Origin: an uncultured Pelagibacteraceae bacterium
GTDB taxonomy: Bacteria > Pseudomonadota > Alphaproteobacteria > Pelagibacterales > Pelagibacteraceae
Assembly: GCA_902551985.1 (NCBI GenBank)
Contig: CACDFI010000001.1
Coordinates: 164,376-228,375, forward strand
Direction: 5' to 3'
Length of the DNA stretch: 64,000 bases
Shown: piece by piece, positions 9,706-20,208 of the stretch
How the letters are laid out: each line of letters starts with the position of its first letter
How positions within the stretch are numbered: the first letter of the stretch is position 1
Program-made: the position numbers and the translations under genes
Notes under the pieces: model-generated
The model's database searches: none
The model's input: only the letters and a program-made list of their open reading frames with translations
Told to the model about the DNA's origin: nothing

Positions 9706-12700
9706 TAATCCTCTTATTTTCTTTATCTAGAAAAACAGAGTCAGAAACTGTTACATTTATGTTTTTATTTTCCATTGGTACAATAAGCTTTTGGCCATTC
9801 ATTGTTTTTCCACTTTTTACGACAGCTAGTGCAATTGATTTATTTAAATTTGGGCTAAAATAACTCGATGTTACATGCCCAATCATTTCTATAGGTTTTT
9901 TGCTCATATCAGAAACAATCTGAGCTCCTTCTTCTAATATTTCATTTGGATCATCTGTGAGTAATCCTACAAGTTGCTTTCTATCTTCTCTAATAGTATC
10001 ACTTCTATAAAGTGATCTTTTTCCAATAAAATCATATTTTTTTTTGCTAACTATCCAATCCATTTGAAGATCAATTGGAGTCATTGTTCCATCTGTATCT
10101 TGACCGACAATAATAAAACCTTTTTCAGCTCTTAATAAATGCATGGTTTCTGTTCCGTATGGTGTAATCTTAAATTCTTTTCCTGCCTCAATGCATTTTT
10201 CCCATAACGATTTTCCATATTTTGACTCTATGTTAATTTCATAGCTAAGTTCGCCAGTAAAACTTATTCTCATTATTCTACAATTTATCTCATCAATTTT
10301 GCCATTTTGATAAGACATATGTGGAAAAGCATCATCACTAAAATCTTTATCTGGAAATATTTTTTTTAATATTTTTTTAGAGTTTGGACCACATATACTT
10401 GCTGTCGAGTAGTGGTCTGTGACTGAAGTTAAGTAAACATCTAACTCAGGCCACTCTGTTTGTAAATAATCTTCAAGTTTTGAAAGAACATTAGCTGCTC
10501 CTCCTGTTGTGGTAGTCATTAAATAATGATTTTCACCTAATCTTGTCGTAACACCATCATCATAAACCATGCCATCTTCATTTAACATCAATCCATATCT
10601 GCATTTTCCAATTCCTAATTTTGACCATGCATTTGTGTAAATTCTATTTAAAAATTCAGATGCATCAGTTCCTTGAATATCTATTTTTCCAAGTGTAGAA
10701 GCATCTAAAATTCCTGCACTATCTCTAGCTGCCTTACTTTCTCTTTGAACAGCTTCATGAAGACCTTCGTTATTAATAGGGTAGTACCAAGGCCTTTTCC
10801 ATTGTCCAACATTTTCGAATTTAGCTTTATTTTGAATATGCCATTCATGAATTGACGTTTTTCTTATTATATCAAAAAAATTACCTACACTTCTTCCAAC
10901 TATTGATCCAAAAGTTAATGGTGTGAACGGAGGTCTAAATGTTGTTGTTCCTAGTGTACCCATTTTAACTCCAGCTGTATCTGCAATAATACCCAATGCA
11001 TGCATGTTTGATAATTTGCCTTGATCAGTAGCCATACCAGTAGTTGTGTAACGTTTTACATGTTCAATAGATTTAAAACCTTCTCTGAGAGCAAGTTTTA
11101 TATCTTTTGCTGTAGAGTCATTTTGAAAATCAATAAAAGATTTGCATTTACCCTCTGATATATAATTTGGTAATAGCCATATATTTCTTTTATCTAATTC
11201 TTTTGAGTTTAGTACAGAAGTGTTATCAAATTCAGTTTCACTGACCTTCAAAAAATTCTTTACCTTTTTATTTGTAATATTAATTATTTCTTCAAGTTCA
11301 AAGTCACCATTACATGAACCAACATTAATATGATTTTTGTCGATTTCATTTGGTATAAAAGTTTGATCAATTTCTCTAAAATCTAACTTTCCACCAGATT
11401 GTGTGTGCATGTGGACCATCGGTGTCCAACCACCACTTATCGCCAAACAATCACAGTTAATTCTAATTTTATTTCCAACAACATTTGATCCATCCTCTGA
11501 TAAATTCATTATCTCAATAGAATATATTTTTCTAAGACCAAAAGTGTTAACCACTGTTGAGTTCCAATAGATTTTAACTCCAAGTTGTTCAGCATTTTTT
11601 ACAATTTTTGAATTAGATTTTTTTCTTATATCTATCATTTCGACAGATATTCCTTTTTCTTTCAAGGAAACAGCAGTTTCATAAGCGCTATCATTATTAG
11701 TAAATATCACATTCTTGAATCCACAAGACACACCATAAAAGTCTAAATATTTTTTTACGGAGTTAGAAAGCATTATTCCTGGTCTATCGTTATTATTAAA
11801 CACAAGGGGTCTTTCTATAGCGCCAGTTGCTACTATTACTTTATCAGCTCTGATTTTCCATAATCTCTGTCTGATACCACCATTTCTTTTATCCAATGGT
11901 AGATGGTCTGAAATATTTTCTTTTGCCAAAAGGTAATTATAACTATGATAAGCTGCTAAGCTTGTTCTAGTTTTGATTGTTAAATTATCTAATTTTTTAA
12001 GTTCTGCTATCTCCTCATCTATCCATTCACCTGAATATTTATCATTAATTTTATAATTTTCATTCTTTTGAAATATTGTTGACCCTCCAAGAATATTTTT
12101 ATCTTCAATCAATATAGTTTTTAAATTATTTTTAGCAGCAATTTTTGATGCTATAATTCCAGAAATACCACCACCTATAATCAATACATCACAATGGACA
12201 TGTTTATGGTCATACAATTCAGGATCGGGTTTTGTTGGTGATTTCCCTAGTCCCGCGGACCATCTTATCAAAGGTTCATAAATTTTTTTCCAGAAACTTT
12301 TAGGCCACATAAAAGTCTTATAATAAAAACCTGCAGGTATAAATGGAGATATAAAATTGTTAATTCCTCCTATATCAAAATTAACACTGGGCCAACAATT
12401 TTGACTTGAGGCTTGTAAACCTTCATACAATTCAATCTCTGTAGCTCTAACATTAGGTTCTGTTAAATCTGTATCTTCGTTTATTTGGCATATCGCATTA
12501 GGTTCTTCTGATCCACTAGACATTATTCCTCTTGGTCGATGATATTTAAAGCTTCTACCAACTAAATGAACTCCATTTGAAAGTAGGGCAGATGCCAAAG
12601 TATCACCCTCAAAACCGTGATAAGATTTTCCATCGAAATCAAATGAAACCGTCTTAGTTTGATCTACATGTTTTGTCTTATTAACTCTATATTTTGTCAT
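9698..12700 (-). CDS. soxA: Sarcosine oxidase alpha subunit
   Basis: 1000 residues. The N-terminal 120 residues form a ferredoxin-like domain without the cysteine cluster, as is usual for SoxA. DVLIIGGGISG (171-181) binds a dinucleotide, followed by a central oxidoreductase region. The last roughly 380 residues are an aminomethyltransferase-like (GcvT) tetrahydrofolate domain, with DASTLGKIDIQG, YGLMLNEDGMVYDDG and ETMHLLRAEKGF. The complex demethylates sarcosine to glycine, giving hydrogen peroxide and 5,10-methylene-THF. It abuts soxD and overlaps soxG. In SAR11 it links use of methylated glycine compounds to one-carbon metabolism. Confidence 0.97.
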   Translation of the reverse strand: MTKYRVNKTKHVDQTKTVSFDFDGKSYHGFEGDTLASALLSNGVHLVGRSFKYHRPRGIMSSGSEEPNAICQINEDTDLTEPNVRATEIELYEGLQASSQNCWPSVNFDIGGINNFISPFIPAGFYYKTFMWPKSFWKKIYEPLIRWSAGLGKSPTKPDPELYDHKHVHCDVLIIGGGISGIIASKIAAKNNLKTILIEDKNILGGSTIFQKNENYKINDKYSGEWIDEEIAELKKLDNLTIKTRTSLAAYHSYNYLLAKENISDHLPLDKRNGGIRQRLWKIRADKVIVATGAIERPLVFNNNDRPGIMLSNSVKKYLDFYGVSCGFKNVIFTNNDSAYETAVSLKEKGISVEMIDIRKKSNSKIVKNAEQLGVKIYWNSTVVNTFGLRKIYSIEIMNLSEDGSNVVGNKIRINCDCLAISGGWTPMVHMHTQSGGKLDFREIDQTFIPNEIDKNHINVGSCNGDFELEEIINITNKKVKNFLKVSETEFDNTSVLNSKELDKRNIWLLPNYISEGKCKSFIDFQNDSTAKDIKLALREGFKSIEHVKRYTTTGMATDQGKLSNMHALGIIADTAGVKMGTLGTTTFRPPFTPLTFGSIVGRSVGNFFDIIRKTSIHEWHIQNKAKFENVGQWKRPWYYPINNEGLHEAVQRESKAARDSAGILDASTLGKIDIQGTDASEFLNRIYTNAWSKLGIGKCRYGLMLNEDGMVYDDGVTTRLGENHYLMTTTTGGAANVLSKLEDYLQTEWPELDVYLTSVTDHYSTASICGPNSKKILKKIFPDKDFSDDAFPHMSYQNGKIDEINCRIMRISFTGELSYEINIESKYGKSLWEKCIEAGKEFKITPYGTETMHLLRAEKGFIIVGQDTDGTMTPIDLQMDWIVSKKKYDFIGKRSLYRSDTIREDRKQLVGLLTDDPNEILEEGAQIVSDMSKKPIEMIGHVTSSYFSPNLNKSIALAVVKSGKTMNGQKLIVPMENKNINVTVSDSVFLDKENKRINA

Positions 12701-12976
12701 TTATTCTACCGGTGGTTTTTCACCCATTTTATAAACCGCATGTATCTTGTCATTTGATGTGTCTCTAACCATATTAAACCACTTCCTACATCCATGAGCA
12801 TGGTTCCATCTTTCGAACTGAACCCCTTTAATATTCTTTCTCATAAATAGATATTCTGCCCATTGATCATCACTTAGTTCAGTTGGTTGTTTCGGTCTAA
12901 CTATGTGAGCTTCACCTCCACATGAAAATTCACTTTGGTCTCTTTCACCACAATATGGACAATTAATTAAAAACAT
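12701..12976 (-). CDS. soxD: Sarcosine oxidase delta subunit
   Basis: 91 residues, the usual size. The zinc ligands described for the family, Cys6, Cys9, His59 and Cys63, are all at the expected positions (INCPYCGERD at the start, NHAHGCRKWF at 58-67). SoxD stabilises the heterotetramer. Its ATG at 12976 shares a base with the soxB stop (overlap of one), and its stop abuts soxA, so it is embedded in the soxBDAG operon. Confidence 0.96.
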   Translation of the reverse strand: MFLINCPYCGERDQSEFSCGGEAHIVRPKQPTELSDDQWAEYLFMRKNIKGVQFERWNHAHGCRKWFNMVRDTSNDKIHAVYKMGEKPPVE

Positions 12977-14229
12977 CAGTGTGCTACAGCAGCTGCACCA
13001 TGTTCATCAACTAGATCTCCACTCACAAATCGATTAAGATTAAATGCAGCATTTAATTTATGTGGTTCATCATTAGCAATAGTGTGTGCAAATAAATCAC
13101 CAGATCCAGGTGTTGCTTTAAAACCTCCAGTGCCCCAACCACAGTTAAAATACAGTCCTTTTATATTTGTTTTACTAATTATTGGACTTGCATCAGGACA
13201 TATATCAACAATCCCACCCCATTGTCTCAACATTTTCATTCGGCTAAAAATAGGGTAAAGCTCCAATATTGCTTTTAATGTTCCTTCGACAACATCGTGA
13301 CTACCTCTTTGAGTATAAGAAACATAAGCGTCGGTACCAGCGCCAATCACTAGTTCACCTTTGTCAGACTGACTAACATATGCATGTACAGCGTTGGACA
13401 TTACTACAGTATCAATTATTGGTTTGACTGGTTCTGAAACTAATGCCTGTAAAGGTTTGCTTTCCAGTGGTAATTTTAATCCTGCCATGTCAGCAATTAC
13501 ACTTGAGTGTCCTGCTGCAACAACACCGATTTTTTTTGTTTTAATAAATCCTTTTGATGTTTCAACACCTTCAACTTGATCTCCATTTCTTTTTATACCT
13601 TTAACTTCACAATTTTGAATTATATCAACTCCCATTTCATTAGCACCTCTTGCATAACCCCATGCAACAGCATCATGTCTAGCAGTTCCCGCTCTTCTTT
13701 GTAATGTTCCACCAAGAACAGGGTATCTTATATCTGGAGAAGTATTTATTATTGGACAAAATTCTTTTACTTGATCTGTATTTAACCACACTGCATCAAT
13801 ACCATTAAGTCTGTTTGCATGAGTTCTTCTTTTTAAATCCCTTACATCTTGAAGGTTATGGGCTAAATTCATAACTCCTCTTTGACTGAACATTATATTG
13901 TAATTTAATTCTTGAGATAAGTTTTCCCAAATCTTTAATGCATGGTCGTATAATCCGGCACTTGCATCCCACAAATAATTTGATCTTATAATGGTAGTAT
14001 TTCTTCCTGTATTTCCTCCACCAATCCAGCCTTTTTCTAATACAGCAATATTTCTCATGTTATGCTTTTTAGCTAGGTAGTAAGCTGTTGCTAACCCGTG
14101 GCCACCACCACCAATTATAATGGCTTCATATTCTCTTTTTGGCTCAGGATCTCCCCAGGCTTGCTTCCAGTTTTCATGCTGCGAAAAAGCATTTTTAATA
14201 AGTGAGAATATCGAATATTTGTTTTTCAT
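12976..14229 (-). CDS. soxB: Sarcosine oxidase beta subunit
   Basis: 417 residues of the DAO (glycine/D-amino-acid oxidase) fold. The FAD-binding loop [18 protein letters not shown] starts near 36. H185 in [16 protein letters not shown] matches the histidine that carries covalent FMN in characterised enzymes. The C-terminal [18 protein letters not shown] is the usual FAD-contact segment. The beta subunit oxidises sarcosine to an imine. It is the first gene of the operon; the 64 bp between its start and the divergent tRNA-Ser should hold the promoter, though no strong consensus was seen there. Confidence 0.97.
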   Translation of the reverse strand: MKNKYSIFSLIKNAFSQHENWKQAWGDPEPKREYEAIIIGGGGHGLATAYYLAKKHNMRNIAVLEKGWIGGGNTGRNTTIIRSNYLWDASAGLYDHALKIWENLSQELNYNIMFSQRGVMNLAHNLQDVRDLKRRTHANRLNGIDAVWLNTDQVKEFCPIINTSPDIRYPVLGGTLQRRAGTARHDAVAWGYARGANEMGVDIIQNCEVKGIKRNGDQVEGVETSKGFIKTKKIGVVAAGHSSVIADMAGLKLPLESKPLQALVSEPVKPIIDTVVMSNAVHAYVSQSDKGELVIGAGTDAYVSYTQRGSHDVVEGTLKAILELYPIFSRMKMLRQWGGIVDICPDASPIISKTNIKGLYFNCGWGTGGFKATPGSGDLFAHTIANDEPHKLNAAFNLNRFVSGDLVDEHGAAAVAH

Positions 14230-14293
14230 AATTGCCAGAAATTACTTGATTAATATTGAATATTCAATGATTTCAAGTTACACATCTACGTAC

Positions 14294-14388
14294 GGAAGGA
14301 TGGGTGAGCTGGTTGAAACCAGCGGTTTGCTAAACCGCCGTACGCTTGAAAAGGTGTACCGAGGGTTCGAATCCCTCTCCTTCCGCCA
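14294..14388 (+). tRNA. tRNA-Ser (anticodon GCU)
   Basis: A class II tRNA with a 7-bp acceptor stem (GGAAGGA 14294-14300 with TCCTTCC 14378-14384), discriminator G, and encoded CCA (14386-14388). The anticodon loop TTGCTAA reads GCU, and the long variable arm follows (about 14338-14360). The T arm is GAGGG-TTCGAAT-CCCTC at 14361-14377. It decodes AGC/AGU serine codons. It lies head-on to slt, whose stop codon starts one base after the CCA. Confidence 0.97.
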
Positions 14389-16584
14389 TTAATATAGTGG
14401 CTTATTTTTAAAAAAATCGCTGAGATAAATTGGTTTTTGAGACAATATGTACCTATAAACATTATAATTCTCTAAAACTCTTTGTACGTAATTTCTGGTC
14501 TCTTTAAATTTTATTAGTTCAACCCAATCCACATAATCTATTTGATTTTTTTGTGGATCCTTGTTTAATTTCTTCCAGTACTTAACTCTTTTGGGTCCTG
14601 CATTATAAGCAGCTGTAGCAAAAGGGTAAGAGCCTTTATAATTACTAATCAACCCAGCTATATAATGAGATCCTAAATTTATATTATATTCAGGATCAGT
14701 TGTTAATTTTGACTTAGAGTACCCAAGTTTTGCTTGTTTTGAAACTGTTTTAGCAGTGTATGGCATTAGCTGCATTAATCCTTGAGCACCAACTCTGCTT
14801 TTAGCTGAAGTATCAAACTCACTTTCCTGTCTTATAATAGATAATATTAAAGCTGGATCAGGAATTTTCCTGCCACCAACAAATTTTGGCACACTCATGA
14901 TTGGGTAATTAAATTGGTTATGAAATCTTTTTTGATATGAGGCTATTTTAGAAACTTGTATTGCAAAATCAAATCGTGAAATATCGGATGCCAGTTTCGC
15001 AGCCAAAACTTCGCTTCCTTTTTCTATATTATCATTAGCTAAATGTCTTAATATATGTTTGGTGTATTTATCTTTATTTAAATAATCAAGTAGATCCACA
15101 ATTGCGACAAGTTTTTTTAAATAAAATTCTTGCTCATATTTATCATCAACAAACATTAATTTATCTAATTCAAATTTTTCTTGCGGTTTAACTTTCATAT
15201 GTGAAAGTTGTCCATAATAAGTTGTTAAATATTTTGATCCTTCAAAATACCATTTGTTAGAATTTTCTTTATCACCAATTTTTTCATAAGTTCTTCCCAA
15301 CCAGTAAGCACCTCTTGAGAGACTAATCGGGTAGTTAACACTGTAATAAAAATTTTTAAAATGGTTTTCTGCAAGCTCAGGTTTTTTTAAAAAACTTAAT
15401 GCTATCCAACCGCTCATCCATTCGGCCTCTGCATATTCAGGGCCATCTGACATTGCATGTTTTGAAACTATTTTATAAGCAGTATTATATTTTTTTTTAT
15501 ATAATAAAGATCTTCCAATTATTGATCTTTCTTTCCACCATTTATCAGGTCTAACTAAATATTCTTTTGTATTTTGAATATTATTTAATATTTCTAATGA
15601 ACTATCTACTCGACCTTTTTTTCTTCTCCATTTCAATCTGTCATATTTTAATCCAGGGTCTTTTTTTAATTTTTGTGGTACTTTTTTTATTGCCTCATCA
15701 ACACCATAGCCTCTACTAATTAATATTTGTCTAGCTGTATAAAGTAATTGATAATCCTTTGGTAAATATCTAATAATTCTTTTAAGGTCCCAGTGTTTCC
15801 CTTCCCACGCATAATAATCTGCTCGTTTAATATAATCTGATGTATCTAAAGTATTTTTAAATTTCTTCCTAAAATATTTTAAGCTGTTAGTATTTAAGTC
15901 AGCATTTACAAAGCCTTCTTTTACAAGTTTAATACCTTCTCCAGATCTACCAACCCTTATCAAACTTTCACCTAGCATCATTTTTCCATATCCACTTAAG
16001 GGTTCATTTTTTGTAAACCAATTAACTATTTCTGAAGGTGATTGATTTTGTAAATTGATCTTATGTTCTGCTAGATATTTAATTCTATCAAATCTTGGAT
16101 AATTTTTAACTTTTTCAATAAAACTCTTATATTCAGAAAATGATGCATTATTTCCTGATGTTAATAAATGTCTCCATTCAATAAAATTGTAAATTGATGG
16201 CGCTCTAGCTTTTTTTGCAACTATTTTTGCATCTTTCCAATTAGACTTTTCCATAAATTTAATTGCTTGTTTTGCGTATTCAAAATCTCTTTCACTATAA
16301 TATTTTGTTTTTTTTGCAGTTCTTAATAACTGTTTTTTAACAACAAGTGGTTTTTTTGGAGGTAATAAAATTCCAAATATTTCTTTAGGTAGATCTTTAT
16401 CATTTTTTAAGGTTTGTTTTTCAATTACAGTGCCTGGTTTTAAAGGAGGAATTATTAACTTGTTATTAAAAGAAGGTTTTTTTTTTGGTATTATTAATTC
16501 ATTTGAATATGATGATTGAAAAAAGCTTAAAAAAAATATAATTGTAAATAGGAATTTAGATTTTCTAAAAATCATTTCTAACAA
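14389..16584 (-). CDS. slt: Soluble lytic murein transglycosylase (SLT family)
   Basis: 731 residues. A hydrophobic N-terminus ending near SSYSNE suggests Sec export. A long alpha-helical superhelix follows, then a C-terminal goose-type lysozyme domain with IIRQESEFDTSAKS (the ES pair carries the catalytic Glu), GAQGLMQLMP, AAYNAGPKRV and RNYVQRVLENYNVYR. Such enzymes cleave peptidoglycan to anhydromuropeptides in the periplasm. ATG at 16584; a second ATG three codons on is equally possible. The start lies only 18 bp from that of divergent dapA, so the two promoters must overlap or lie inside the genes. Confidence 0.92.
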   Translation of the reverse strand: MLEMIFRKSKFLFTIIFFLSFFQSSYSNELIIPKKKPSFNNKLIIPPLKPGTVIEKQTLKNDKDLPKEIFGILLPPKKPLVVKKQLLRTAKKTKYYSERDFEYAKQAIKFMEKSNWKDAKIVAKKARAPSIYNFIEWRHLLTSGNNASFSEYKSFIEKVKNYPRFDRIKYLAEHKINLQNQSPSEIVNWFTKNEPLSGYGKMMLGESLIRVGRSGEGIKLVKEGFVNADLNTNSLKYFRKKFKNTLDTSDYIKRADYYAWEGKHWDLKRIIRYLPKDYQLLYTARQILISRGYGVDEAIKKVPQKLKKDPGLKYDRLKWRRKKGRVDSSLEILNNIQNTKEYLVRPDKWWKERSIIGRSLLYKKKYNTAYKIVSKHAMSDGPEYAEAEWMSGWIALSFLKKPELAENHFKNFYYSVNYPISLSRGAYWLGRTYEKIGDKENSNKWYFEGSKYLTTYYGQLSHMKVKPQEKFELDKLMFVDDKYEQEFYLKKLVAIVDLLDYLNKDKYTKHILRHLANDNIEKGSEVLAAKLASDISRFDFAIQVSKIASYQKRFHNQFNYPIMSVPKFVGGRKIPDPALILSIIRQESEFDTSAKSRVGAQGLMQLMPYTAKTVSKQAKLGYSKSKLTTDPEYNINLGSHYIAGLISNYKGSYPFATAAYNAGPKRVKYWKKLNKDPQKNQIDYVDWVELIKFKETRNYVQRVLENYNVYRYILSQKPIYLSDFFKNKPLY

Positions 16585-16602
16585 CTTATGATATAAATAT
16601 TT

Positions 16603-17490
16603 ATGTTTAAAGGTTCAAATGTGGCTTTAGTAACACCTTTTAAAGGCGATAGTCTTGATGAGGAAACTTATATTAAAATTATTAACTTTCATTTAGAAAA
16701 TGGTACAAATGGACTTGTGCCAGCTGGTACAACAGGCGAATCTCCAACTTTATCACATAAAGAACATGAAAAAGTTATTGAGCTTTGTATCAAAGAAGCA
16801 AAAGGAAAAATACCTGTTATAGCTGGCACAGGATCAAACTCAACAGTTGAAGCAATTTCACTAACAAAGCATGCCGAAGAAGCCGGAGCTGATGGTGCAT
16901 TGATAGTTACCCCATATTATAATAAACCTACTCAGGAGGGCTTATATGCACATTATAAAGCTATTAATGACAGCTGTGGAATTCCTATAATAATTTATAA
17001 CATTCCTGGAAGATCTGTGATCGATATGACGGTAGACACAATGGCTAGATTATTCGAACTTAAGAATATTGTTGGAGTTAAAGATGCCACTGGAGATCTG
17101 AATAGAGTTGATGAGACTTTCAAAAAAATTGGAAATGAATTTATTCAATTAACTGGTGAAGATGGACTTGCTTTTGAATACAACAAAAGAGGTGGAGTAG
17201 GATGTATTTCAGTCACTGCTAATATTGCTCCAAAAATGTGTTCAGACATGCAAAAATTTTCTAAATCAAGTGATAAAGATGAATTAAAAAAAGCAGAAGA
17301 AATTGATCAAAAACTACAACCTGTTCATAAATCATTATTTATTGAAAGCAATCCGTCTCCAGTAAAATATGCAGCAAAACTTATTGGTTTATGTGACGAT
17401 AAAGTCAGGCTACCATTAGTGACAGTTTTAGACAAAACTAAAAGTGAAGTTAAAAAAGCTCTCATATCAGCCGAATTAATTAATGAATAA
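16603..17490 (+). CDS. dapA: 4-hydroxy-tetrahydrodipicolinate synthase
   Basis: 295 residues, the standard length. [10 protein letters not shown] (42-51) binds pyruvate, Y132 lies in YNIPGR, and K160 in GVKDATGDL is the Schiff-base lysine. DapA condenses pyruvate with aspartate semialdehyde, the first step committed to lysine and diaminopimelate. The gene overlaps smpB by 8 bases at its 3' end and starts 18 bp from divergent slt; both serve the cell wall. Confidence 0.97.
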   Translation: MFKGSNVALVTPFKGDSLDEETYIKIINFHLENGTNGLVPAGTTGESPTLSHKEHEKVIELCIKEAKGKIPVIAGTGSNSTVEAISLTKHAEEAGADGALIVTPYYNKPTQEGLYAHYKAINDSCGIPIIIYNIPGRSVIDMTVDTMARLFELKNIVGVKDATGDLNRVDETFKKIGNEFIQLTGEDGLAFEYNKRGGVGCISVTANIAPKMCSDMQKFSKSSDKDELKKAEEIDQKLQPVHKSLFIESNPSPVKYAAKLIGLCDDKVRLPLVTVLDKTKSEVKKALISAELINE

Positions 17491-17953
17491 CAAAACCAAT
17501 ACTGGTTTTAAAATTATTACAATAAATAGAAAAGCATCTTTTAATTATTTTTTTAAAGAATTATTTGAAGCAGGAATTGTCTTAAAAGGATCAGAGATAA
17601 AATCTGTTAGATTAGGAAAGATTAATATAGCAGACTCATACGCTGTTGACAAAGAGGGAGAAATATTTCTGATTAATTCACATATACCTATCTATAAACA
17701 AGCAAGTTATTCAAACCATAATCCATATTCTGAAAGAAAATTATTACTTAATAAAAAAGAAATTAATAAGATAATCGGTAGAATTCATGAGGATGGACTA
17801 ACCATTGTACCTACAAAAATGTATTTTAAAAAAGGAAAAGCTAAATTAGAAATTGCTGTTGCTAAAGGTAAAAAACAATTTGATAAAAGACTTACAAAAA
17901 AAACAAGAGATTGGAACCGTGAAAAAGCAAGATACATTAGGAAATCAAGTTAA
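17483..17953 (+). CDS. smpB: SsrA-binding protein SmpB
   Basis: 156 residues. The beta-barrel signature appears as [39 protein letters not shown] and [20 protein letters not shown], with a basic C-terminal tail ([16 protein letters not shown]). SmpB delivers tmRNA to stalled ribosomes for trans-translation. It overlaps dapA by 8 bases and the likely folK start by about 35. No tmRNA gene was found in this window. Confidence 0.96.
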   Translation: MNNKTNTGFKIITINRKASFNYFFKELFEAGIVLKGSEIKSVRLGKINIADSYAVDKEGEIFLINSHIPIYKQASYSNHNPYSERKLLLNKKEINKIIGRIHEDGLTIVPTKMYFKKGKAKLEIAVAKGKKQFDKRLTKKTRDWNREKARYIRKSS

Positions 17954-18449
17954 TCTGGTTTATCTAGCTTTTGGGTCAAATTTAGGGGATAGAAAAAATA
18001 ACTTAAATAAAGCACTTAGCTTATTAAAAAAAGATAATATCATCATAAAAAAGATATCAAAATTGTATAGATCAAAATCTTGGCCAAATGAAAATTTCCC
18101 AGAATTTATCAATTTTGTGGTATTAATTGAAACAAGATTTAATTTAAAAAAATTATTTACCAAAATTAAAACTGTTGAATCTCGAGTTGGAAGAATTAAG
18201 TCAAAAAGAAATTTTCCAAGAGTTTGTGATATTGATATTATTGATTTTAATGGCCAAATAATTCAAAAAAAAATTGGTAATAATAAAATCAATGTGCCTC
18301 ATGAAAGAATGCACAGTAGAAATTTTGTATTACTTCCTTTATTTGAAATAAATAAAGATTGGTTTCACCCTAAACTTTGCAAAAATATAGTATTTTTGTT
18401 ATCAAATTTATCTTCTGAGCAGTTATTGGGTATTAAAATTGTTCAATAA
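17919..18449 (+). CDS. folK: 2-amino-4-hydroxy-6-hydroxymethyldihydropteridine pyrophosphokinase
   Basis: HPPK transfers pyrophosphate from ATP to the pterin in folate synthesis. [15 protein letters not shown] is the family opening; later come [35 protein letters not shown] (the DID metal site) and [16 protein letters not shown]. The start is uncertain. No ATG lies close to the conserved core; GTG at 17919 (overlapping smpB by 35 bases) is preferred. CTG at 17955, directly after the smpB stop, or an ATG far inside smpB at 17853, are alternatives. About 176 residues with the chosen start. Confidence 0.88.
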   Translation: MKKQDTLGNQVNLVYLAFGSNLGDRKNNLNKALSLLKKDNIIIKKISKLYRSKSWPNENFPEFINFVVLIETRFNLKKLFTKIKTVESRVGRIKSKRNFPRVCDIDIIDFNGQIIQKKIGNNKINVPHERMHSRNFVLLPLFEINKDWFHPKLCKNIVFLLSNLSSEQLLGIKIVQ

Positions 18450-18465
18450 AGTGATATAAATAATT

Positions 18466-20208
18466 ATGCTTAAATCTGAGGAATTAATAAACAAGGTTAA
18501 AAATTATAATAAATTTTTAAACCCTGAAACTTTATCAAAAGCTTACGATTTTGCTTTAAAAGCCCACGAAAAACAAAAAAGAGATGAAGGTTCTCCATAT
18601 ATTATTCACCCAATTGCAGTTGCAGATATTTTAACAGAGTTAAAACTCGATAGCGCAACAATAGCAACAGGACTACTTCATGATACAATTGAGGATACTT
18701 ACGCAACATACAACACTATAGAATCAGAGTTCGGCAAAGAAGTTGCTGATCTTGTAGATGGTGTTACAAAAATATCAGTGTTTGAAAATCAAGCAATATC
18801 AAATTCTAAAGCTGAAAACTTTAGAAAGCTTATTTTAGCAACATCAAAAGATATAAGAGTTTTACTTGTTAAGCTAGCAGATAGATTACATAACATGCGA
18901 ACAATTAAAGTTGTTGAGAAAGAAAAACAAATTAGAAAAGCAAAAGAGACCATGGAAATTTATGCCCCACTTGCCGATAGAATGGGGATGCATCGAATAA
19001 GAGATGAATTGGAAGATCTTTCGTTTGAAGTTTTAAATGAGGATGCACGAAAACTAATCAAAGATAGGTTGGATAAAATTAAAGAAAATAACCTTATAAA
19101 TTTTAATAATATTTCTGATCAATTCTCTGAAATTTTAAAAGATAAGAATATAAATCCTCAAATTGTTGGAAGAGAGAAAACACCTTTTTCAATTTGGAGA
19201 AAAATTCAAAAGAAAAGGACTTCACTCGAACAAATTACTGATATAATCGGCTTTAGAATTATTTTAGAGAATATCGACGATTGTTATAAATCATTAGGTA
19301 TTTTTCATAGCAAATGGAATTGTATTCCAGGTAAATTTAAAGATTACATTTCGTCACCAAAAATTAATAAATATCAATCGCTACATACTGCAATAATTGG
19401 ACCAAACAAAAGACCTATAGAAATTCAGTTAAGAACTAAACAAATGCATGAGTTTGCAGAAAGAGGTATTGCTTCACATTGGAAATATAAATCATCTGAA
19501 AAATTTAATTCTTTGACTTGGAAAGAATATGATTGGTTAGCAGATTTAGTTGAAATTATCGATAAGAATGAAAATCCGGATGATTCTTACGAGTATACAA
19601 AACTTCAAATGTTTCAAGAAAATGCTTTTTGCTTCACACCCAAAGGATCTATCATAAAACTTCCAAAGGATGCTACTCCAATTGATTTTGCTTATGCTGT
19701 GCATACACAAATAGGTGATGCGGCAATTGGTTGTGAAATTAATGGAAAAGACAGTGCTTTACAATCTATATTGAGAAATGGTGACGTTGTAAAAATAAAT
19801 ACTTCAAAAAAAGCTTCACCTTCATTACATTGGTTATCAAGTACAAAGACTGGAAAAGCGAGAGCTGCGATAAGACGTTATTGGCAATATCGCGAAAATA
19901 ATAAACCAATTAAAGAAAAAAAATATAATACTACACTATGGATATCTCTTCCTGATGAACCGGGTAAAATGGGTGATGTAACAACGATGATTGGAGAAAA
20001 CTTTGTAAATATTTCAAGTGTAGAAATGGTTGAAAAACTTAATGGAAGAATTAATTTTAAATTTAATTTGATTATTCATGACCTTAAAAACTTTACAAAA
20101 TTGATAAGTGAACTAAAACAAAAAGAATATAAATTTAAAATTATAAGACATAAAAATAAAAAATATGCTTTCTTTAAAAAACTCTTTAGCAGTTTTAAGA
20201 AAAACTGA
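18466..20208 (+). CDS. spoT: Bifunctional (p)ppGpp synthetase/hydrolase (RelA/SpoT family), short form
   Basis: 580 residues against roughly 700-750 in most relatives. Domains in order: HD hydrolase (H48, LHDTIEDT at 71-78, ADRLHNMRT), synthetase (TDIIGFRIIL, KYQSLHTAI, IEIQLRTKQMHEFAERG), TGS (CFTPKGSIIKLPKDATPIDF), and a C-terminal ACT-like segment beginning near LPDEPGKMGDV. The stretch between TGS and ACT is only about 55 residues, so the helical and zinc-finger regions seem deleted. It makes and removes the stringent-response alarmone. The end overlaps pyrE by 44 bases, unusually long for this window. Confidence 0.93.
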   Translation: MLKSEELINKVKNYNKFLNPETLSKAYDFALKAHEKQKRDEGSPYIIHPIAVADILTELKLDSATIATGLLHDTIEDTYATYNTIESEFGKEVADLVDGVTKISVFENQAISNSKAENFRKLILATSKDIRVLLVKLADRLHNMRTIKVVEKEKQIRKAKETMEIYAPLADRMGMHRIRDELEDLSFEVLNEDARKLIKDRLDKIKENNLINFNNISDQFSEILKDKNINPQIVGREKTPFSIWRKIQKKRTSLEQITDIIGFRIILENIDDCYKSLGIFHSKWNCIPGKFKDYISSPKINKYQSLHTAIIGPNKRPIEIQLRTKQMHEFAERGIASHWKYKSSEKFNSLTWKEYDWLADLVEIIDKNENPDDSYEYTKLQMFQENAFCFTPKGSIIKLPKDATPIDFAYAVHTQIGDAAIGCEINGKDSALQSILRNGDVVKINTSKKASPSLHWLSSTKTGKARAAIRRYWQYRENNKPIKEKKYNTTLWISLPDEPGKMGDVTTMIGENFVNISSVEMVEKLNGRINFKFNLIIHDLKNFTKLISELKQKEYKFKIIRHKNKKYAFFKKLFSSFKKN

